Shown: one piece after another, positions 5,591 to 8,862 of the stretch
How positions within the stretch are numbered: position 1 is the first letter of the stretch
Layout: every line of letters begins with the position of its first letter
Assembly (NCBI GenBank): GCA_002363635.1
Contig: DEWM01000028.1
Coordinates: forward strand, 1-8,862
Source of the DNA: Caryophanales bacterium UBA3210
GTDB lineage: Bacteria > Bacillota_I > Bacilli_A > RFN20 > CAG-449
DNA: 8,862 bases
Direction of reading: 5' to 3'
The notes under the pieces: model-generated
What the model was told of the DNA's origin: nothing
Database searches by the model: none
What the model saw: only the letters and a program-made list of their open reading frames with translations
Program-made: the position numbers and the translations under genes

Positions 5591-6091
5591 ATGACAGATG
5601 AATTAAAAACACTTGTAGAAGCTCAAATTGAAGCTAAGAAAAAGCAGGAACTAGAGAGAATTGAGAGACAATTAAATGCAGATAAGGAAGTAATTGATAA
5701 GGCAATAGAACTTATTAACACACACACTTTATACAAAAGAATAAAAGAGCATAATCATTATGTATATAAGCTAGCAACAGAAGAAATGTTTAAAAATGAT
5801 TATATCACAGAGCCGAAAAACTCATGGAAAAAGGGCATTAAGTTTTATGAGGACAGTTTTAACGAAAGAGTAAATAAGAGCGTAATAGAAGTAAATGGAG
5901 AAGAATATTTCGACATACGTTATGCATTAAATAATTACGAAAAATATCTTGAGAAGCTAACAAGTTCATTAACATATTATGAAAGAGAGCTTGCCGCAAG
6001 AAAGAAAGAATTAGAAGCATTAAACAATGAGTTTCCAACATTGAAAAAAGCCATTGAAGAGTGGCAAGCATACGAAAGCGAGGAAGAATGA
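5591..6091 (+). CDS. Coiled-coil-rich hypothetical protein (166 aa)
   Basis: The frame opens at GTG 5579, but ATG 5591 after the AAAGTGAGTGAG segment is the likelier start, giving MTDELKTLVEAQIEAKKKQ.... The spacing then matches the neighbouring genes. The protein is rich in Glu and Lys, with helical heptad-like stretches at about residues 5-45 and 115-163 flanking a middle part with aromatics (YKRIKEHNHYVYKLATEEMF; VIEVNGEEYFDIRYAL). It suggests a helical hairpin or oligomeric coiled coil. No enzyme motif is visible and no family is recognised. It ends in ESEEE, encoded by the next gene's ribosome binding site, and overlaps that gene by ATGA. Confidence 0.65.
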   Translation: MTDELKTLVEAQIEAKKKQELERIERQLNADKEVIDKAIELINTHTLYKRIKEHNHYVYKLATEEMFKNDYITEPKNSWKKGIKFYEDSFNERVNKSVIEVNGEEYFDIRYALNNYEKYLEKLTSSLTYYERELAARKKELEALNNEFPTLKKAIEEWQAYESEEE

Positions 6092-6204
6092 AAGTTTTAG
6101 GAATTTTATTAATAATTATATGCTTAGCATATATAGGTTTAGCTTTAGATAATATTAAAGATGCACTAAATGAAATTGCAGATGAATTAAAAAAAAGAAT
6201 GTGA
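6088..6204 (+). CDS. Single-pass small membrane protein (38 aa)
   Basis: ATG 6088 lies in an ATGA overlap with the previous stop and is preceded by GAAAGCGAGGA (6074-6084). The product starts MKVLGILLIIICLAYIGLAL, a membrane segment at about residues 3-20, followed by an amphipathic charged helix (DNIKDALNEIADELKKRM). The single Lys before the span and the charged tail after it fit a membrane-anchored helix; no signal-peptidase or lipoprotein site is seen. Translation overlap with its neighbour and the conserved start signal argue it is real. Family not recognised. Confidence 0.65.
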   Translation: MKVLGILLIIICLAYIGLALDNIKDALNEIADELKKRM

Positions 6205-6214
6205 GGAAAAAATA

Positions 6215-6454
6215 ATGTTTGAAAAAGGAGAGGCAACCTATCAATATTGCGAAGAAAAGCATGGAAGAGGTATGTTCTTTTTTACAGATTGTTGCGGAAA
6301 TATAATGTATAGCGTTGATAATAATCCTATGGAATATCACGGGTGTTTGTGTCCAAAATGTTTCTTGGATAATAAATTTGTGACATTATATTTGCGTGGT
6401 ACACCAGAGGGTATAAGAGTTTTTGAAAGTGAGAAAACAAATGGAAGAAAATAA
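6215..6454 (+). CDS. Cysteine-rich zinc-binding-type small protein (79 aa)
   Basis: ATG 6215 follows GTGAGGA (6201-6207). Cysteines at residues 12, 26, 27, 44, 46 and 49 include pairs DCCG (26-27) and CLCPKC (44-49), suitable for one zinc site; the order CC...C-x-C-x2-C is less regular than in the neighbours. Aromatic and strand-like stretches (GRGMFFFTD; KFVTLYLRGTPEGIRVF) surround them. The C terminus reads FESEKTNGRK; its ESE is encoded by the junction motif and the gene overlaps the next by 14 bases. No named family recognised. Confidence 0.65.
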   Translation: MFEKGEATYQYCEEKHGRGMFFFTDCCGNIMYSVDNNPMEYHGCLCPKCFLDNKFVTLYLRGTPEGIRVFESEKTNGRK

Positions 6455-6674
6455 AATTGTTTACAAACCACATTGCGGTAAGTGCGGTTTTCCCATTGAC
6501 ACTAGTGAAAATGAGATAGCATATCAAAATGTATATGATTATGCTTACGAAAAAAAGTTGGCAGGGATAGTAGATACAAAGATATATCCATATAAATGTG
6601 CTCATTGTGGTGCTACGTTTAATACTATTGAGATACAGATGCCAAAACAGTTGAATGATATATTTCTTGGGTAA
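6441..6674 (+). CDS. Small zinc-ribbon protein (77 aa)
   Basis: The best start is ATG 6441, preceded by GAAAGTGAG (6425-6433); the upstream TTG at 6423 would lie within that ribosome binding site. Two pairs, C12-x2-C15 (HCGKCGFPI) and C53-x2-C56 (KCAHCGATF), bracket a 37-residue aromatic, charged middle (YQNVYDYAYEKK). This is the pattern of a treble-clef or ribbon-type zinc site. The tail 'MPKQLNDIFLG' lacks the ESEE ending because the junction motif here falls after the stop. Role unknown; likely a small adaptor or nucleic-acid-contacting protein. Confidence 0.7.
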   Translation: MEENKIVYKPHCGKCGFPIDTSENEIAYQNVYDYAYEKKLAGIVDTKIYPYKCAHCGATFNTIEIQMPKQLNDIFLG

Positions 6675-6691
6675 TGAAAGTGAGGTAGAAC

Positions 6692-7183
6692 ATGACTAAG
6701 GAAGAAAAAATAATTTGTAAAGAGTTTCTTAATGATGCAGATAATACTCACTCATGCAATGAATACAAATTGCTCATGAACTTATTAGAGCAAGAAACAG
6801 TATCAAGAGAATCTTATGACCATGAATATTTCTTACGAAAAGAGTTAGATTTAAAAGTAATAAGATTAGAAAGACAAATAGCGGAACAAGAACTATGTGA
6901 AGATTGCATAAGTAGACAGGCGGTGCTTGATTTAGTTAATTCGGATTGGGAGTATGAGGAATTGGAAGTGCCTATAAATTGTTTGCCACCCGTAACACCT
7001 ACACGTAAGAAAGGTAAGTGGATAATTGACGATGAAGAACTAGGAAGAATTTGGCATTGTCATTGTTCTAATTGTAAAAAAGACCCACAGGACTACATAG
7101 GGGGTACTGAAAATTGGTGGTTAGTTCGTTTGCCAGATTACTGCCCGAATTGTGGGATAAAAATGGAAAGTGAGGAAGAATAA
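6692..7183 (+). CDS. 'DCISRQAV...YCPNCG' phage zinc-ribbon protein (163 aa)
   Basis: ATG 6692 follows GAAAGTGAGGT (6676-6686). Residues about 43-67 form a charged helix. Next comes CEDCISRQAVLDLV (69-82) and LPPVTPTRKKGKWI (98-111), then a ribbon: C125-x2-C128 (HCSNCKK) and C151-x2-C154 (YCPNCGIKM), with aromatic residues between. From memory, the SRQAV / LPPVTPTRKKGKWI / YCPNCGAKM order is one of the most frequent small-protein layouts in phages of Lachnospiraceae and relatives; no function is known to me. The ending ESEEE is encoded by the junction motif. It overlaps the next gene by one base. This gene supports a Clostridial phage origin. Confidence 0.8.
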   Translation: MTKEEKIICKEFLNDADNTHSCNEYKLLMNLLEQETVSRESYDHEYFLRKELDLKVIRLERQIAEQELCEDCISRQAVLDLVNSDWEYEELEVPINCLPPVTPTRKKGKWIIDDEELGRIWHCHCSNCKKDPQDYIGGTENWWLVRLPDYCPNCGIKMESEEE

Positions 7184-7290
7184 TGATTTATACAGGAAGG
7201 AAAGTTTATGATCCGTTAACAGATACATACAGTACGGGTTATTGGATTAAAGATAATCGAGGATATTGGTATCCTGTATGGAGAGAGTGA
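7183..7290 (+). CDS. Aromatic-rich very small protein (35 aa)
   Basis: ATG 7183 shares a base with the previous stop, and GAAAGTGAGGA (7166-7176) is placed as at other junctions. The product MIYTGRKVYDPLTDTYSTGY... is rich in Tyr and Trp (8 of 35 residues aromatic or more) with 'GYWIKDNRGYWYPVWRE' at its end. A compact beta structure is plausible. Its own last codons, AGAGAGTGAGGGGG, are the ribosome binding site of the next gene. Nothing in it points to a family. The start signal and exact fit between neighbours make it a likely gene. Confidence 0.55.
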   Translation: MIYTGRKVYDPLTDTYSTGYWIKDNRGYWYPVWRE

Positions 7291-7300
7291 GGGGGAAAAG

Positions 7301-7585
7301 ATGGAAAATATAGAACTACCAAGACATACAAATTCATTACAAATAAAAGTAGATGATAGGGTTAAACCTTACAAGAAACTTGATGTAATCCCTATTCCAG
7401 CGGGTGCTACAAATGGAGATGTAATAAAAGCTATGTTTCCTAACATTGAAGTTAAACCTCACATGGCGTATGGGCTTAAGAATGGTATCAAAGTTCGTGT
7501 GTATATAGATGAATTTTCAGTTTTTGACTTGTGGTTCCCTACTCGTTGGTGGAACACACCATATAAGAAAAAGGTGGAAGAATGA
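7301..7585 (+). CDS. 'GATNGDV...WWNxPYK' module protein, paralogue of the 4589 gene (94 aa)
   Basis: ATG 7301 follows GTGAGGGGG (7287-7295). Residues about 30-48 read IPIPAGATNGDVIKAMFPN and residues 82-89 RWWNTPYK, matching VPKGATNGDVFKVLFPN and SWWNAPYK of the 4589 protein; the middle is divergent (IKVRVYIDEFSVFDLWF, strand-like). Unlike that protein it has no N-terminal zinc ribbon. The repeat of the frame within one operon indicates ancestral duplication or recruitment of a mobile module. Function unknown. It ends in an ATGA overlap with the next gene. Confidence 0.7.
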   Translation: MENIELPRHTNSLQIKVDDRVKPYKKLDVIPIPAGATNGDVIKAMFPNIEVKPHMAYGLKNGIKVRVYIDEFSVFDLWFPTRWWNTPYKKKVEE

Positions 7586-7872
7586 GATTGATAGATGTCG
7601 ATAAAATTAATTGGCAAAAAGGTGTTTTTGTAAATCCTAATACAGATGAACCATTACCAATCATACATAAGATTGCAACTATTGAAATGCTGAGAGATTG
7701 GCAAGAAGAAGTTCGAGCAATTCCACTAGATAAGGTTAAGCAGACTAGAGAGACAATACAAAAACTTGTTGATAATTGCGGTAGTGATACAGTAGCAGCT
7801 TTAAACATGCAAGGTGGTTTAAAAGTAACTTTAGCAATCATAGACAAGTTAATAGCAGAAAGTGAGGGGTAA
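7582..7872 (+). CDS. 'LIDVDKI...DKLIAESE' small phage protein, intact paralogue (96 aa)
   Basis: ATG 7582 overlaps the previous stop (ATGA). The start MRLIDVDKI is typical of a large group of small phage proteins that open with 'MRLIDADAL'. The C-terminal half has RAIPLDKVKQTRETI (about 53-67), a spacer, then TLAIIDKLIAESEG. The same C-terminal framing is seen in the broken gene at 5147 and the gene at 8019. No cysteine ribbon is present. The ESEG tail is the junction motif GAAAGTGAGGG (7858-7868). Function unknown; paralogy is from direct comparison of the three. Confidence 0.7.
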   Translation: MRLIDVDKINWQKGVFVNPNTDEPLPIIHKIATIEMLRDWQEEVRAIPLDKVKQTRETIQKLVDNCGSDTVAALNMQGGLKVTLAIIDKLIAESEG

Positions 7873-7877
7873 TTATA

Positions 7878-8018
7878 ATGGGATTAACAGTAGTACAAGG
7901 TAGACAATTATTAGAATGGACTCAAAATCTATGGGTAATATTAGACCAAGAAGATTTTGAAAAAATAGCCGAGATATACAAAAATGCGATAGATAGAGAA
8001 GAAAGTGAAGGAAAATAG
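7878..8018 (+). CDS. Very small hypothetical protein (46 aa)
   Basis: ATG 7878 is preceded by GAAAGTGAGGG (7858-7868) and lies 5 bases after the previous stop. The product MGLTVVQGRQLLEWTQNLWV... is helical, with a compact amphipathic pattern through 'ILDQEDFEKIAEIYKNAIDREESEGK'. The tail is encoded by GAAAGTGAAGG (8001-8011), which is the next ribosome binding site. The stop TAG abuts the next ATG directly. No family recognised. Context and start signal support it despite its size. Confidence 0.55.
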   Translation: MGLTVVQGRQLLEWTQNLWVILDQEDFEKIAEIYKNAIDREESEGK

Positions 8019-8363
8019 ATGAATAATGAAGGTAGTTTTGACGATTTAGTGCGTCATATTGGAATGGAGATTGAAGAATTAACAGAAGAATTTATTTATA
8101 GAACAATATCTCCATTTTGCGAAACTGTTGTAGAAAAACATCTAAGCAAGAAAGAATTAGAGAAGATATTGCGTAAAGGTATACAACCATCTATCTCATT
8201 AGAAAAAGTTAAAAGGGCCAGAGAAGAATTATCTAACAGAGTATATGATTATAGCGGTAGCGGAGAAGAAATCACACAAGCCTATTGTGATGGTTTTAAA
8301 GATAGTTTAAAAATCCTAGATAAGCTTATATCAGAAAGCGAGGAATACAATGATAATAAATAA
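8019..8363 (+). CDS. Helical phage protein with 'LEKVKRARE...DKLISESEE' C-terminal module (114 aa)
   Basis: ATG 8019 directly follows the previous stop; GAAAGTGAAGG (8001-8011) is the ribosome binding site. The N-terminal half is helical and acidic (DDLVRHIGMEIEELTEEFIYRT; KKELEKILRKG). From about residue 58 it carries SISLEKVKRAREELSNRV and ends SLKILDKLISESEEYNDNK, matching the C-terminal module of the 7582 and 5147 genes. The N terminus lacks their LIDxD opening, so this appears to be the shared tail on a different head. It overlaps the next gene by 14 bases. Function unknown. Confidence 0.7.
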   Translation: MNNEGSFDDLVRHIGMEIEELTEEFIYRTISPFCETVVEKHLSKKELEKILRKGIQPSISLEKVKRAREELSNRVYDYSGSGEEITQAYCDGFKDSLKILDKLISESEEYNDNK

Positions 8364-8583
8364 AAAACATAAAAAATTAGAAAAAGCTTTAGAAACTACT
8401 TGTGAATTAATGAGCGGTTCAATCATATATGGAATTGATACGGATACATTGTGGAACAAAATAATGGAGATAGACGGATATGTAAGTCCGTGGAATCTTA
8501 AGGAATTTATACTTAATAATTTAGATAGATTCAGTGATGATGAAAAAGAAAGAAATAAAGCAATTAAAAGACTGGGATGGTAA
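8350..8583 (+). CDS. Hypothetical small basic-start protein (77 aa)
   Basis: ATG 8350 sits inside the end of the previous gene, after GAAAGCGAGGA (8334-8344). The product MIINKKHKKLEKALETTCEL... continues with 'GIDTDTLWNKIMEIDGYVSPWNLKEFILNNLDRFSDDEKERNKAIKRLGW'. It looks like a small all-helical domain with a charged end. No known family recognised and no zinc pair. The stop at 8581-8583 is followed by AAAGGA, the ribosome binding site of the lipoprotein gene. Confidence 0.6.
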   Translation: MIINKKHKKLEKALETTCELMSGSIIYGIDTDTLWNKIMEIDGYVSPWNLKEFILNNLDRFSDDEKERNKAIKRLGW

Positions 8584-8596
8584 AGGAACAAAAATA

Positions 8597-8862
8597 ATGA
8601 CAAAGAAAATTTTATGCTTAGGGTTAGGTGTAGCAATGATGTTGGGTTGTTTAACTGGTTGCTCATGGGAAGATGAAGCAGACGTTGCAAGTTATAACAT
8701 ATCAAAGGAAGCGGATAATTTTAACATTTATAGACGTGTTGTTGTGATAAACAATCAATCAGATGAAACAATGCTAGAATTTGAGGGCTGGTGTTCAATC
8801 GAAAATAATATGGATAAGAGCAGATTAGAGATCACATACAGAGTAGGCGAAGGACAGTATTA
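8597..8862 (+). CDS. Phage-encoded lipoprotein, beta-sandwich type (3' partial)
   Basis: ATG 8597 follows AAAGGA (8582-8587). The product starts MTKKILCLGLGVAMMLGC and has a type II signal peptide: two Lys, a hydrophobic core and the lipobox L19-T20-G21-C22, so the mature protein should be lipid-anchored at Cys22. The mature part reads WEDEADVASYNISKEADNFNIYRRVVVINN and then strand-like segments ('TMLEFEGWCSIEN', 'SRLEITYRVGEGQY') before the window ends; 88 codons are visible. From memory this resembles small 'beta-sandwich lipoproteins' annotated in Clostridial phages ('ASYNLSxEADNFNxxRRxxVIN'). Other phage lipoproteins are known to block superinfection, but that role here is only a possibility. 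Confidence 0.8.
   Translation, partial: MTKKILCLGLGVAMMLGCLTGCSWEDEADVASYNISKEADNFNIYRRVVVINNQSDETMLEFEGWCSIENNMDKSRLEITYRVGEGQY

Larger units (their letters stand above)
5342..8344 (+). promoter_or_regulatory. Recurrent junction/ribosome binding motif, about GAAAGTGAGGA, before successive genes
   Basis: Copies start at 5342, 5575, 6074, 6197 (one mismatch), 6425, 6676, 7166, 7283 (variant GAGAGTGAGG), 7858, 8001 (GAAAGTGAAGG) and 8334. The distance from the first base to the next start codon is 14-20 bases in every case. In most copies the bases are also the last codons of the upstream gene (GAA AGT GAG GAA giving ESEE); at 5575 and 6676 they lie after the stop yet remain similar. The GAGG core can pair with the 16S rRNA 3' end. 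Genes upstream of about 5.3 kb use AGGAG- or GGGGG-type sites instead. Confidence 0.75.

Noticed and set aside
8331..8705. 124-aa minus-strand reading frame
   Set aside because: It lies opposite three genes with good start signals, is low-complexity (Leu/Ser/Phe rich) and has no RBS; a shadow frame. The same applies to the minus-strand frames near 775-1159, 2557-2751, 2968-3162, 5859-6605 and 7539-7847.

Overview
The window is AT-rich, all recognisable genes lie on the + strand, and junctions are very tight (ATGA overlaps, 14-nt overlaps, gaps of a few bases). This looks like the early/replication and accessory part of a temperate phage or integrated prophage of a Firmicute. The gene style (short zinc-ribbon proteins, 'DCISRQAV...YCPNCG' proteins, small 'LIDxD' proteins, AGGAGG-like ribosome binding sites) is what I know from phages of gut Clostridia, most like Lachnospiraceae. 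That host assignment is inference from gene content. No structural, lysis, integrase or packaging gene is visible.

Layout. (1) 1-2123, replication: the C-terminal part of a DnaB/RecA-fold helicase, open at the left edge, and a CHC2 zinc-finger/TOPRIM primase. They are separated by three 40-bp repeats, each built on a 23-bp near-palindrome, a candidate phage origin or operator array. (2) 2129-4520: two unrecognised proteins, a MazF/PemK-like domain joined by a repetitive acidic/lysine linker to a C-terminal helix-turn-helix, one unrecognised 92-aa protein and two small zinc-ribbon proteins. (3) 4521-4588: a short non-coding gap holding a strong 17-bp hairpin without a T-tract. (4) 4589-8583: about fifteen small genes, several too short for ordinary ORF calling (35, 38, 46 and 58 aa), including two small membrane proteins, further zinc-ribbon proteins, two copies of a 'GATNGDV...WWNxPYK' module and three copies of an 'IPxDKVK...DKLIxESE' module. 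One of the three copies is cut by an in-frame TAA. (5) 8597-8862: the start of a lipoprotein that runs off the right edge.

How the parts may work together. The helicase and primase would drive replication, and the palindrome array between them is well placed as origin or control site. No convincing terminator was found, so the rest can be read as one long early operon. From about 5.3 kb onward almost every start codon is preceded by the same sequence, about GAAAGTGAGGA, whether that stretch is coding (giving C-terminal ESEE tails) or not. Together with the paralogous modules, this suggests an accessory block that grows by duplication and swapping of small gene cassettes.

I did not find a complete new system whose function can be read from sequence. 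The best leads are the palindrome array, the MazF-like/HTH fusion lacking the usual catalytic arginine, and the repeated junction motif.
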